From: CAVPGP01 sp963704025
GTDB lineage: Bacteria; Actinomycetota; Thermoleophilia; Gaiellales; Gaiellaceae
DNA length: 64,000 nt
Direction of reading: 5' to 3'
Assembly: GCA_963704025.1 (NCBI GenBank)
Contig: CAVPGP010000001.1
Span: 558,001 to 622,000, forward strand
The notes below the pieces were generated by a model. It was not told the origin of the DNA, ran no database searches, and worked only from the letters and a program-made list of their open reading frames with translations. Position 1 is the first letter of the stretch; every line of letters starts with the position of its first letter. The translations under genes and the position numbers were made by a program. Shown here piece after piece: positions 24,054 through 32,376 of this stretch.

Positions 24054-26278
24054 TAGTCCTCGATTCCCAGGCCGACTGCGACGGCGAACGACCCGACCTG
24101 CTCCGGGTCCTTCAGCTTCTTCCCTAGCTTGACGCGCGTGAGCGGATCGCCGACGCGGACCGCCACACCGATGAGGCGCTCCAGCTCGACGGCGAGCCCG
24201 GGGAGGTGCGACGTGCCGCCGGTGAGGACGATCTGGCCGATCCCCAGCGAGCCGGGCTGGTTCTGGTAGAAGCGGAGCGAGGAGACGAGCTCGCGCGCGA
24301 ACGCCTGCAGCTCGCGATTCGCGGCTTCGGACGCGGCCTCCATCTGCTCCTGCGTGAACGTCTCCGGCGGCTCGACCGGCCCGCCGAGGACGAGTGCGAG
24401 CTTCAGCGGCTCGACCTCGGTCGGCGTCATGTCGACCGCGCGCGCGATCGCGACCGAGAGCGACCGGCCGCCCCAGCTGAGCACGCGGGTGAACTCGCAG
24501 ATCCGGCCGTCGGAGACGGCCAGCGTCGAGCGGTCGTGGCCTACGTTGACGACGACGCTCGCGCCTTCGGGGTCCGGTGCGTCAGGCGGCGGGGGCGGGA
24601 TGACGGCGCGCAGCATCGCGAACGCCTCGAGGTCGATCCCGGCCAGCCGCAGCCCGGCCTTCTTGCAGGCAAGCACGTAGCGGTCGACGAGCTCGCGGTA
24701 GGCGACCACGAGCAGCACGCGGCGCGTGAGGCCGCCGTCCTCGTCGCGTGTCTCGCTCAGCACCTGCCAGTCGAGCACGGCCTCCTCGAGCGGGATCGGC
24801 AACGTCTCCTGCGCCCGGAAGCGGATGGCGTTCGAGAGCTGGCGCGGATCTTCGATGCCCGTGATCTCGAAGGTCCGGACGCCGATGCGGTTGTTGGCGA
24901 TCCCGAGCCGGACGTTGCGCTTCGGCAGCTTGTGCCGCGCGAAGAATGCCGCCAGCTCGGTCGCGAGCGTCTCAGGGTCCCGGAGCTCGCCGCCGACGAT
25001 GATTCCGTCGTCGAGCGCATCGCGGGCGACCTGGACGAGCTCGGGCGAGCCGTTGTTCACGACGCGGGCCGCGGCGAGCTGCGAGGCGCCGATCTTCAGG
25101 CCGACGACCATCTCCTTCTTGCGCTTCTTGCGGCCCGTCCGGTCGACAGGCGCCGACTTCGCCGCGTCGGGCGACTTCCCGAGCGAGAAGTCCCGCTTCC
25201 AGAACGGCTGGCCCTTGACCTTCGGCGCCTTCTGTCCGGCGGCGCCCTGCTTCGCCGCGCCCTTCTTGCCGAACGCGAGGTCCTTCTTCCAGAACGGCTG
25301 TCCCTTCTGCTTGGGGGCGTCGTCCGGCTTCGGAGCGGCGTCCGGCTTCTTGCGCGAGAGATCCTTCTTCCAGAACGGCTGCCCCTTCTGCTTGGGCTCC
25401 TTGGGCTCCTTGAACTGCTCAGCCTGCTCAGCCTGCTCAGCCTGCTTGGCCTTCTCGGCCTTCGGCTTGCGGGAGAGCGAGACGTCCTTCTTCCAGAAGG
25501 GCACGCGCTCCGCGGACTGTGCGACCGGCTGCGCAATCGGTCCGGGGTCCGACTCGGACGCCGCCTCGGTCGACACCGCTTCGGGAGCCGCAACGAGCTC
25601 GGCGGCCGCCTTAGGCCCAGGCGCCTGGGGCGGCTGAGTCTGCGCAGCAAGGCTCTCCGCCTCCAGGTCCGCCGTCAGCCAGCCGTAGGCGTCGCCCTCG
25701 GACGGAATCGCGGCATCGCCGGCCGGGGACGCGGCCGGGGCGGGAGCCGGGGGCGGGGACGGGGTCGGGGGCGAAGCCTCGAGCACCGGCTGCGGCTCGG
25801 GAGCCGGTTCAACGACCGGCTCGACAACCGGCTCGACAACCGGCGCAGCAATCGGCTCGGCGACCGCCTCGACAACCGGCTCGCCAGCGGCCGGCACAGC
25901 GCCCGTGGGCTCCGGCGCAGCCTCCGGCTCTGCCGCCAGTGCAGGCTCCTGCAACGGCGCGGGCTCCGGCTGCGGCTCCATCTCCACTGCTTCGATCTGA
26001 GCCGGCTCGATCGCAGCCGGCTCGATCTCAGCAGACTCGGCCACAGGCTCGACAGCAGGCACGGTCGCCGCGACCACAGGCTCGACCACAACCTCGACCA
26101 CAGCCTCGACCACCGGCTCGACCACGGCCTCGACGGACGCCTCGACTGACGCCTCGACTGGGGCCGGAGCGGCGGCCGGCGTCTCCGCCGGCCTGTCGGC
26201 GAAGGAGATCTCCTTCTTCCAGATCGACGTCTGCTTGCCGGGACGGCCGGTCGAGAGCTCGCTGTTGGCGTCGTTCAT
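24053..26278 (-). CDS. pilM: Type IV pilus assembly protein PilM with long N-terminal extension
   Basis: Residues 390-741 are a normal actin-like PilM: VVGLKIGASQLAAARVV, the SHS2-type RNVRLGIANNRIGVRTFEI, VVNVGHDRSTLAV phosphate loop and IVLTGGTSHLPGL. PilM is the cytoplasmic ring that binds the PilN NLLP peptide. The first 390 residues are extra: Val/Glu/Pro/Ala-rich low complexity (about 30-230) and five copies of a [FI]WK[KR][DE]-hydrophobic-[SA] motif near residues 20, 262, 302, 329 and 361, separated by Lys-rich linkers. Usual PilM is about 350 residues. The extension is probably disordered and may dock several partners. It follows pilT by 12 nt. Confidence 0.9.
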   Translation of the reverse strand: MNDANSELSTGRPGKQTSIWKKEISFADRPAETPAAAPAPVEASVEASVEAVVEPVVEAVVEVVVEPVVAATVPAVEPVAESAEIEPAAIEPAQIEAVEMEPQPEPAPLQEPALAAEPEAAPEPTGAVPAAGEPVVEAVAEPIAAPVVEPVVEPVVEPAPEPQPVLEASPPTPSPPPAPAPAASPAGDAAIPSEGDAYGWLTADLEAESLAAQTQPPQAPGPKAAAELVAAPEAVSTEAASESDPGPIAQPVAQSAERVPFWKKDVSLSRKPKAEKAKQAEQAEQAEQFKEPKEPKQKGQPFWKKDLSRKKPDAAPKPDDAPKQKGQPFWKKDLAFGKKGAAKQGAAGQKAPKVKGQPFWKRDFSLGKSPDAAKSAPVDRTGRKKRKKEMVVGLKIGASQLAAARVVNNGSPELVQVARDALDDGIIVGGELRDPETLATELAAFFARHKLPKRNVRLGIANNRIGVRTFEITGIEDPRQLSNAIRFRAQETLPIPLEEAVLDWQVLSETRDEDGGLTRRVLLVVAYRELVDRYVLACKKAGLRLAGIDLEAFAMLRAVIPPPPPDAPDPEGASVVVNVGHDRSTLAVSDGRICEFTRVLSWGGRSLSVAIARAVDMTPTEVEPLKLALVLGGPVEPPETFTQEQMEAASEAANRELQAFARELVSSLRFYQNQPGSLGIGQIVLTGGTSHLPGLAVELERLIGVAVRVGDPLTRVKLGKKLKDPEQVGSFAVAVGLGIED

Positions 26279-26290
26279 GCCGCGCGCCTC

Positions 26291-27424
26291 CTAGGCTCCC
26301 GCGACGCGCAGGCCGCTGCGCAGATCTCCGGCGCCGTTCTCGTCCTCCCAGCCCGCGCGCTCCAGCAGACCGAGCAGCTGCTCGGGCCGGCTCGACCGCG
26401 TCAGGGCCGTCTCCTTCGTGATCACGCGCTTGAGCACGAGCTCCGCGAGCGACTGCTCCATCGTCTGCATGCCCTTGCTCGTCCCGGTCTGCATCACCGA
26501 ATAGACCTGCTCGACCTTGCCCTGGCGGATCAGGTTCCGCACGGCGTCGTCCGGGAGCAGGATCTCGAGCGCCGGCACGCGGCCGGAGCCGTCCGCCGTC
26601 GGCAGCAGCGCCTGGGTGACGACGCCCTGGAGCGTGCCCGCGATCTGCACGCGCACCTGCTCCTGCTGCTCGGGCGGGAAGACGTCGATGATCCGGTCGA
26701 CGGTGGAGGGCGCCGACTGCGTGTGCAGCGTGCCGAAGACGAGGTGGCCGGTCTCGGCGGCCGTCATCGCCGTCTGGATCGTCTCGAGGTCGCGCATCTC
26801 GCCGACGAGGATCACGTCCGGGTCCTGGCGGAGCGCTCCGCGGAGCGCCTCGCCGAACGAAACGGCGTCGACGCCGATCTCGCGCTGGTTGACCACGCAT
26901 TTCTTGTGCTTGTGGATGAACTCGATCGGGTCCTCGATCGTGAGGATGTGATCCGAGCGGGTGCGGTTGATCTCGTCGATCACCGAGGCGAGCGTCGTCG
27001 ACTTGCCGGACCCCGTCGGACCGGTGACGAGCACGAGTCCGCGCGGCTTCTCGGCGAGCTGGTGGAGGCTGGCCGAGAGTCCGAGCTCCTCGAGCGACTT
27101 GATGCTCGCCGGGATGAGACGGAAAGCGGCGCCGAGCGCCTCGCGCTGGTAGTAGACGTTGACGCGGAACCGCGCGACACCCGGAATCGAGTGCGCGAAG
27201 TCGAGCTGGCGCCTGATCTCGAGCTGCTTCTGCTGCTCGGTCGAGAGGATGCGGTAGAGCAGGTCGCGTGTGTCGTCGGTGGTCATCGGCTCGAAGTCGT
27301 CGAGCCGCTCGAGATGGCCGAGGCGGCGCAGCGCGGGAGGCGATCCCACCGAGAGGTGGAGGTCGGACGCGTTGCGCGCGACCATGCGCTCGAGGAGCTG
27401 GTCGATGGAGTAGTCCGCAGGCAT
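26291..27424 (-). CDS. pilT: Type IV pilus retraction ATPase PilT
   Basis: A 377-residue secretion ATPase with an N-terminal PAS-like domain (LLERMVARNASDLHL), Walker A GPTGSGKST, Asp box ILTIEDPIEF, Walker B DPDVILVGEMRDLETI, His box LHTQSAPSTVDR and the PilT hallmark AxxxLVFGTLHT region. It powers pilus retraction and twitching. An in-frame GTG at 27454 exists, but the GCCGATA box at 27442-27436 lies between it and ATG 27424, so ATG 27424 (11 nt after the box) is preferred. No pilB extension ATPase is in this window. Confidence 0.93.
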   Translation of the reverse strand: MPADYSIDQLLERMVARNASDLHLSVGSPPALRRLGHLERLDDFEPMTTDDTRDLLYRILSTEQQKQLEIRRQLDFAHSIPGVARFRVNVYYQREALGAAFRLIPASIKSLEELGLSASLHQLAEKPRGLVLVTGPTGSGKSTTLASVIDEINRTRSDHILTIEDPIEFIHKHKKCVVNQREIGVDAVSFGEALRGALRQDPDVILVGEMRDLETIQTAMTAAETGHLVFGTLHTQSAPSTVDRIIDVFPPEQQEQVRVQIAGTLQGVVTQALLPTADGSGRVPALEILLPDDAVRNLIRQGKVEQVYSVMQTGTSKGMQTMEQSLAELVLKRVITKETALTRSSRPEQLLGLLERAGWEDENGAGDLRSGLRVAGA

Positions 27425-27435
27425 TCCTCGCCGCG

Positions 27436-27462
27436 TATCGGCAGAGGCCGTCACTCACTTGA
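27436..27462 (-). promoter_or_regulatory. Putative sigma-28-like promoter of pilT-pilM
   Basis: TCAA (27462-27459), 16 nt, GCCGATA (27442-27436), 11 nt to ATG 27424. This matches the pilC promoter exactly in both boxes and spacing, and it decides the pilT start. Confidence 0.6.
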
Positions 27463-27539
27463 GGGGGAGTCAGGGGGACTCCGCGGTCACTCGATCGAGC
27501 TACCCCCGCGAGGGGGGCGCAGGATCACTCAAACGGGGC

Positions 27540-27566
27540 TAGGCCAGGTGTGCGCAGACGCCGATG
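27540..27566 (+). promoter_or_regulatory. Weak promoter-like element upstream of pilin 1
   Basis: GCCGATG at 27560-27566 resembles the pilus -10, but the -35 position reads TAGG. An ATCAC block lies upstream at 27523-27527, and in pilin 1 and pilin 2 the distance from ATCAC to CCGAT is the same 37 nt. Start codon is 48 nt downstream. Confidence 0.35.
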
Positions 27567-27614
27567 AGGTGTGAGCCACCAGTTCAACCGCTGTCGAAGG
27601 GAGCACATCTCACC

Positions 27615-28037
27615 ATGATCGACAAGCTGCGCGCACGCCTTGCGGCCGAGGAGGGCTTCACCCTCATCGAGCTCCTGGTCGTGATCATCATCATCGGCAT
27701 CCTGCTCGCGATCGCCGTCCCCTCCTACCTCGGCTTCCGCACCCGCGCCAACGACGCCGCCGCCAAGGCGAACATCCGCGCCGCGATCCCCTCCGCCGAG
27801 GCCTTCTACGCCGACAACGGCACCTACACCGGTCTCGACCTGACGGCGCTCAGGAGCGTCGACCAGGGCGTCTCGCCCTCGATCGAGGTCGCCGTCTACA
27901 ACTCCGGCAGCGGCTACTGCCTCGCCGACCACAACGGCTCGAGCAAGTTCTACGTCCAGCGCGGCGCCGGCGCCTCCGGCCCGTTCAGCGGCGCGGTCAC
28001 CGCGACCACCGCCGCCGTCGGCTCACTCTGTCCGTAA
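27615..28037 (+). CDS. pilA: Type IVa major pilin, copy 1
   Basis: A 140-residue prepilin: leader of 14 residues ending EEG, then FTLIELLVVIIIIGILLAIA with the conserved Glu at +5 and prepilin peptidase site after G14. The mature protein has the N-terminal helix, alpha-beta loop and two Cys (GYCLA and SLCP) that probably form the D-loop disulfide. It differs from copy 2 at only six residues, all between positions 80 and 111. An AAGGGAG RBS lies upstream of ATG 27615. Expected to be the main fibre subunit. Confidence 0.93.
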   Translation: MIDKLRARLAAEEGFTLIELLVVIIIIGILLAIAVPSYLGFRTRANDAAAKANIRAAIPSAEAFYADNGTYTGLDLTALRSVDQGVSPSIEVAVYNSGSGYCLADHNGSSKFYVQRGAGASGPFSGAVTATTAAVGSLCP

Positions 28038-28063
28038 CGAGAGCTCCTGGATACGGCACGGCC

Positions 28064-28089
28064 GAAGGGCGCGGGAGACCGCGCCCTTC
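28064..28089 (+). terminator. Rho-independent terminator after pilin 1
   Basis: GAAGGGCGCG (28064-28073), loop GGAGAC, CGCGCCCTTC (28080-28089), then TCTTTG: a perfect 10-bp stem with a short T-rich tail. Confidence 0.85.
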
Positions 28090-28173
28090 TCTTTGCCCTC
28101 CGACGCGGGCCTCCGCGGAGCCTCTTCACCCGTTCGATCCCCCACCGTGGGTGAGCAATCACCCGTCCGAGGG

Positions 28174-28200
28174 TGAAGTCCGGCGAGCGCTTCCCCGATA
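28174..28200 (+). promoter_or_regulatory. Putative sigma-28-like promoter of pilin 2
   Basis: TGAA (28174-28177), 16 nt, CCCGATA (28194-28200, followed by A). Each box differs by one base from the best copies. Unlike pilC and pilT, this transcript has a 5' leader of about 35 nt with an AAGGAG RBS before GTG 28244, suited to high expression. Confidence 0.5.
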
Positions 28201-28243
28201 AGCCCCGTGCCACCCGGCACGTCCTGCTCACCAAGGAGACCCC

Positions 28244-28666
28244 GTGATCGACAAGCTTCGTGCACGTCTTGCAGCCGAGGAGGGCTTCACCCTCATCGAG
28301 CTCCTCGTCGTCATCATCATCATCGGCATCCTGCTCGCGATCGCCGTCCCGTCCTACCTCGGCTTCCGCACGCGCGCCAACGACGCCGCGGCAAAGGCGA
28401 ACATCCGGGCGGCGATCCCGTCGGCCGAGGCGTTCTACGCCGACAACGGCACCTACACCGGCCTCGACCTGACGGCGCTCAAGAGCGTCGACCAGGGCGT
28501 CTCTCCGTCGGTCGAGGTGAAGACGTACAACTCCGGCACGGGCTACTGCCTCGCGGACCACAACGGCACCAGCAAGTTCTACGTCCAGCGCGGCGCCGGC
28601 GCCTCCGGCCCGTTCAGCGGCGCGGTCACGGCGACCACCGCCGCCGTCGGCTCGCTCTGTCCGTAA
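28244..28666 (+). CDS. pilA: Type IVa major pilin, copy 2
   Basis: A 140-residue prepilin nearly identical to copy 1, with the same leader, FTLIELLVV helix start, E+5 and terminal GYCLA/SLCP cysteines. Starts at GTG 28244 with an AAGGAG RBS. It has its own upstream promoter-like element and its own terminator, so it can be expressed independently of its neighbours. Confidence 0.93.
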   Translation: MIDKLRARLAAEEGFTLIELLVVIIIIGILLAIAVPSYLGFRTRANDAAAKANIRAAIPSAEAFYADNGTYTGLDLTALKSVDQGVSPSVEVKTYNSGTGYCLADHNGTSKFYVQRGAGASGPFSGAVTATTAAVGSLCP

Positions 28667-28707
28667 GACCCGGCGTCCACCAGGCCCGGCGAGCTGAGAG
28701 CAGCAAG

Positions 28708-28733
28708 AAGGGGCGCGGGAAACCGCGCCCCTT
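28708..28733 (+). terminator. Rho-independent terminator after pilin 2
   Basis: AAGGGGCGCG (28708-28717), loop GGAAAC, CGCGCCCCTT (28724-28733), then TCTCT. Stem of 10 bp. Confidence 0.85.
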
Positions 28734-28797
28734 TCTCTGCCGCCTCCTCGACCCGCACCTCACCCGCTGTGGGGGAGAGATCACCCATTCGGAGGCT

Positions 28798-28824
28798 GCA
28801 GACACACCGGCGCCCCGGCCGATA
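28798..28824 (+). promoter_or_regulatory. Promoter-like element upstream of pilin 3
   Basis: GCCGATAA at 28818-28825 is a perfect sigma-28-type -10, but the -35 position (28798-28801) reads GCAG. An ATCACCC block (28780-28786) lies 39 nt before CCGATAA, much as in the other two pilin upstream regions. Confidence 0.4.
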
Positions 28825-28872
28825 ACGCACCTGCCACCCGATCCGTCCCACGTCCGACAAGGAGAGAGTTCC

Positions 28873-29295
28873 GTGATCGACAAGCTTCGCGCACGCCTGG
28901 CAGCAGATGAGGGCTTCACGCTCATCGAGCTGCTCGTCGTGATCATCATCATCGCCATCCTGCTCGCGATCGCGGTGCCGTCCTATCTCGGCTTCCGCTC
29001 GCGGGCCTACGACGCCTCCGTCAAGTCGAACATCCGCGCGGCGATCCCGTCCGCAGAGGCCTACTACGCCGACAACGCGTCGTACACCGGCCTCGACCTG
29101 ACCCAGCTGAAGAGCATCGACCAGGGCCTCTCGCCCACGCTCGAGGTGAAGGTCTACAACTCCGGCACCGGGTTCTGCCTCGCCGACTCGAACGGCACGG
29201 CCAAGTACTACATCCAGCGCGGCACCGGCGCCTCCGGCCCGTTCAGCGGCGCGATCACCGCGACCACTGCGGCCGTCGGCTCGCTCTGTCCGTAG
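28873..29295 (+). CDS. pilA: Type IVa major pilin, copy 3 (divergent)
   Basis: A 140-residue prepilin of the same length and architecture as the other two, but more diverged: AADEGFTLIELLVVIIIIAI in the processing region and many changes in the surface-exposed middle (RAYDASVKSN, YADNASYTGLDLTQLKSI). The Cys pair is kept (GFCLA, SLCP). GTG 28873 follows AAGGAG at 28859-28864. Could be an alternative fibre or a co-assembled subunit. Confidence 0.92.
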   Translation: MIDKLRARLAADEGFTLIELLVVIIIIAILLAIAVPSYLGFRSRAYDASVKSNIRAAIPSAEAYYADNASYTGLDLTQLKSIDQGLSPTLEVKVYNSGTGFCLADSNGTAKYYIQRGTGASGPFSGAITATTAAVGSLCP

Positions 29296-29322
29296 GCAGA
29301 CGACGAGATCCGAGAGGAGAAG

Positions 29323-29350
29323 AGGGCCCGGGAGACCGGGCCCTTTCCTT
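29323..29350 (+). terminator. Rho-independent terminator after pilin 3
   Basis: AGGGCCCGG (29323-29331), loop GAGA, CCGGGCCCT (29336-29344), followed by TTCCTTTT: a canonical terminator. Confidence 0.88.
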
Positions 29351-29379
29351 TTGGGCGGGCCACGCCGATAGAGCTGGGG

Positions 29380-31335
29380 ATGACGCTGCTTCGCCGCCAT
29401 CGGCCGCTCGTCGCCCTCGTGCTGCTCGCCGCGGTCGCACGCACCGTGCTCGCGTGGCGCCAGGTGACCCCGGTCCTGCTCCCGGACGAGTACATCTACT
29501 CGGAGCTCGCGCGCTCGCTCGGCGCGTCGGGGCTGCCGCAGATCCGCGGCGAGCTGTACGCATTCCCGGCCCTGCTCGCGTCGCTCGTCACCGCACCCGC
29601 CTGGCTCGTGCAGGACGTCGGCGTCGCCTATCGCATCGCGCAGGCCGAGGGCGCCGTCGCCGTTTCGCTCGCCGCGGTGCCGGCGTACGGCCTCGCCCTC
29701 AGGCTCGGCGTCGAGTCCCGGCTCGCCCTGCTGGCGGCTGCGACCGCGGTGCTCGTGCCGGACGCGGTCAGTGCGGGCCTGCTGGCGAGCGAGCCGTTCG
29801 CCTATCCGCTCTTCCTCGCGGCGCTCTGGGCGCTCGTCGTCTCCCTCTCGGGCGGAGGGAGGGCGAGCCGCGTCGCGCTCCTCTGCCTGACGGCGGCGGC
29901 GTGCCTGGCGCGCGTGCAGCTCTTGGTGCTGCCGATCGCATACGCCGTCGCGCTCGTCGCAGTCAGCGGCCGTCGCCGCTCGCTCAGGCGCACGCTCCGG
30001 CTGCACGCTCTGCCGGTGGGGACGTTCCTCGCCGCGGCCGTCGCCGCCGCGGCTGCCGGCCCGGCGCGCGCGGCGGGTGTCTACGGGGCGCTCTTCGACG
30101 CGGGCATCGGGCCGGGAGAGCTGGCGCACTGGATGGCGATCGACGCGGTGATCGTCTGCGTCGCCGCCGGCTGGCTCCTCGTCCCCGGCGCGGCGCTCGG
30201 CCTGGGGAGCGCCGTCTGGCGGCCCGCGTCGCGCGCCGAGGAGGTCTTCGGCTGGGCGGCGGTCACGCTGACCGTCCTGCTGCTCGCCGAGGCGGCGTTC
30301 TTCGGCCGCTACACCGCCCAGCTGGTCGAGCGGTACGCGTTCTACGCGGCGCCGATCGTCGTGATCGCGTTCGCGCTGGCGCACGAGCGAGGGCTGCTCC
30401 GCAGCCGGGCGCACGTCGCGGGTTGCGCTGCGCTCGCCGTGCTCGGAGTCCTGTCCCCGCTCGTGGACGATCTCTTCTTCTCCAGCCCGGACCAGTCGCC
30501 CGTCCTGCTGGCCTACGCGCCGCTCCACCGGCTGCTCGACTGGCGGGCGCCGATCGTCGCCGGACCCGTCCTCGCCGGACTCGCGGTCCTCGCGCTCGTG
30601 CTCTGCGCACGCGGCCGCGCGTTCGCGGCGACCGTGGTCGCGGCCGGGCTCTGCCTGACCGTGACCGCCTTCGCCTCGATCGAGCTGCAGTCCCATTCGC
30701 GCATCGTCACCGACGGCGGCGGCTCGTTCGTCGACCGCGCCGGCGTCGGCGAGGCGCCGTATCTCGCGTTCGCGGCCACCTCGCGGGGGGAGACGCTGAC
30801 GACGCTCTTCTGGAACCGCACCGTCGACCGCGTCCTTCGCGCCGGACCCGGAACCGACGGCTTCGCCGCCGGCGACGCGCGCATCCGGGGAGACGGGGCG
30901 ATCGTCGCCGGCGGCCGCGTCGTGCACGGCCCGCTGGTGGTCGACCGGACCGGTGCCCTCGCGTCGTTCAGCTCGGGGACGCTCGTCCGCCGGACCCGCA
31001 CTGCGGAGCTCTGGAACGGGACGCTCCGGCTCGGCCAGCTCGTGGACGGCTACTACGGCGTCGGCCGCTGGCTCGCCGCGAAGGGCTCGATTCGCGCCTG
31101 GTCGCCGGCCCGCGTCCAGCTGACGCTCCGCTCCGACGAGAACCGGCCGCAGCGGCTCGTCTTCCGCTCTGGCGCGCGGCGAATCGCGCTGACGGTCGAG
31201 GCGCGCCCGCGCATCGTGACGCTGCCCGTCGCACGGGCTCGCTGGACGTGGCTCTCCGAGGGGACCTGGACGCTCACGAACGGCCACCTGGTGGCGCTCC
31301 ACGTCGACTCGATCCGGATCCTCCCGGCCGCGTGA
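29380..31335 (+). CDS. GT-C family membrane glycosyltransferase (GT39/PMT-like)
   Basis: A 651-residue polytopic membrane protein. The first external loop has LLPDEYIYSELARSL with the acidic pair Asp36-Glu37, the catalytic-loop hallmark of GT-C transferases that use lipid-linked sugars. About ten hydrophobic helices follow, then a beta-rich C-terminal domain (about 450-651). ATG 29380 is 9 nt after GCCGATA (29364-29370), though no matching -35 is seen. Its place directly after the pilin genes suggests it may glycosylate pilin or another surface protein; this is inference. Confidence 0.78.
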   Translation: MTLLRRHRPLVALVLLAAVARTVLAWRQVTPVLLPDEYIYSELARSLGASGLPQIRGELYAFPALLASLVTAPAWLVQDVGVAYRIAQAEGAVAVSLAAVPAYGLALRLGVESRLALLAAATAVLVPDAVSAGLLASEPFAYPLFLAALWALVVSLSGGGRASRVALLCLTAAACLARVQLLVLPIAYAVALVAVSGRRRSLRRTLRLHALPVGTFLAAAVAAAAAGPARAAGVYGALFDAGIGPGELAHWMAIDAVIVCVAAGWLLVPGAALGLGSAVWRPASRAEEVFGWAAVTLTVLLLAEAAFFGRYTAQLVERYAFYAAPIVVIAFALAHERGLLRSRAHVAGCAALAVLGVLSPLVDDLFFSSPDQSPVLLAYAPLHRLLDWRAPIVAGPVLAGLAVLALVLCARGRAFAATVVAAGLCLTVTAFASIELQSHSRIVTDGGGSFVDRAGVGEAPYLAFAATSRGETLTTLFWNRTVDRVLRAGPGTDGFAAGDARIRGDGAIVAGGRVVHGPLVVDRTGALASFSSGTLVRRTRTAELWNGTLRLGQLVDGYYGVGRWLAAKGSIRAWSPARVQLTLRSDENRPQRLVFRSGARRIALTVEARPRIVTLPVARARWTWLSEGTWTLTNGHLVALHVDSIRILPAA

Positions 31336-31348
31336 AGGCTGAGCCGCG

Positions 31349-31375
31349 TAAAGGCTGTGCCCGGCGCTGCCGATA
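31349..31375 (+). promoter_or_regulatory. Putative sigma-28-like promoter (best match)
   Basis: TAAA (31349-31352), 16 nt, GCCGATA (31369-31375), then 8 nt to ATG 31384. Both boxes match the FliA/WhiG consensus, with the spacer one base longer than the usual 15. Confidence 0.65.
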
Positions 31376-31383
31376 GAGGTCGC

Positions 31384-32376
31384 ATGACGGTGAGCCCGCA
31401 GCTGCGCGCAATCTTGCTCGCGTCCGTTCTCGCGGCCACGGCGCTCGCGCTCGGCTTCTACACGCTGTCGCAGTCGAACAAGGGCGGCGGCGGCGCGGAC
31501 GAGGCCCTGCCGCCTCCCGCGTCGCTCGCCTCGCCGACGGCGCACCCGGGCTCGAAGCCCACCGCCAAGGCCGCAGCCAAGCACGCGACGACGGCGCAGC
31601 CGGCGGTGAAGGCGAAGGTCAGGCCGGCAGCCAGGCCCAAGCCCAAGCCGCAGCCGAATCCGTTCGTCGTCGCGGCGAAGACCGCCGGCATGCCGCCGGC
31701 GATCGCAAGCGCACTGGGTGCCCACGAGGTCGTCGTCGCCGCGCTCTACATGCCCGGCCTGAAGATCGACACCACCACGAGGGCCGAGGCGCAGGCCGGC
31801 GCCGCCACGGCGAGGGTCGGCTTCATCGCCGTCGACGCTCACGCGCAGGGCACGGCGCTGGCGCTGACGAAGTCGCTCGGGGTGCTCGACGCGCCGGGCG
31901 TTCTCGTCTTCCGGCGGCCCGGCGAGCTCTTCGTCAGGCTGGACGGCTTCAGCGACCGCGAGACGGTCGCCCAGGCCGCGCACAACGCGGATCCGACGCC
32001 GGGCGGCGTCGACAAGTCCGCGTGGTCGCGCGACGCAAACACGATCTGCGCGGAGGGCGACAAGCAGATCGCCGGCCTGCCCGTCGCCTCGACCGAGGCA
32101 CAGCAGCTCGCCGTCGCCCCCCGGCTCCAGTCGATCGAGAACGACACGAAGACGAAGCTGCGCGGCCTGACTCCCGCGCGGGGCACCGCGCCCCGCGTCG
32201 ACCGCATGCTCGGCTCATGGGACCGGATGGAGCCCGTTCGCGTCGAGTGGATCGGCGCGGTGTCCAGGGGCGACAAGGTCAAGGCGGCGAGCCTCGAGAC
32301 CCAGCTCCAGGCCCTCGGCGCGAGAGGTGACCGGCTGGCCGCCTCGCTCGGCGCCGGCACCTGCTCGATGGCGTGA
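31384..32376 (+). CDS. Membrane-anchored protein with thioredoxin-like domain
   Basis: A 330-residue bitopic protein: TM helix at about 8-28, a Lys/Ala/Pro-rich linker (about 45-95), a domain with EVVVAALYMPG and APGVLVFRRPGELFVRLDGF resembling a thioredoxin fold without a CXXC, and a C-terminal helical domain with two Cys (NTICAEG, AGTCSMA). Not recognised as a named family. It has the strongest sigma-28-like promoter of the window and lies next to the pilus locus, so an accessory role in pilus function is inferred. ATG 31384 is set by the promoter spacing. Confidence 0.75.
   Translation: MTVSPQLRAILLASVLAATALALGFYTLSQSNKGGGGADEALPPPASLASPTAHPGSKPTAKAAAKHATTAQPAVKAKVRPAARPKPKPQPNPFVVAAKTAGMPPAIASALGAHEVVVAALYMPGLKIDTTTRAEAQAGAATARVGFIAVDAHAQGTALALTKSLGVLDAPGVLVFRRPGELFVRLDGFSDRETVAQAAHNADPTPGGVDKSAWSRDANTICAEGDKQIAGLPVASTEAQQLAVAPRLQSIENDTKTKLRGLTPARGTAPRVDRMLGSWDRMEPVRVEWIGAVSRGDKVKAASLETQLQALGARGDRLAASLGAGTCSMA

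Noticed and set aside
27443..27454. GTG 27454 as the pilT start
   Set aside because: The GCCGATA box lies between this codon and ATG 27424, and the conserved PilT N-terminus begins after the ATG.
28690..28700. CTGAGAG near the pilin 2 terminator as a TPP riboswitch core
   Set aside because: No matching second helix or thiamine gene follows; the sequence is part of the gap before the terminator.
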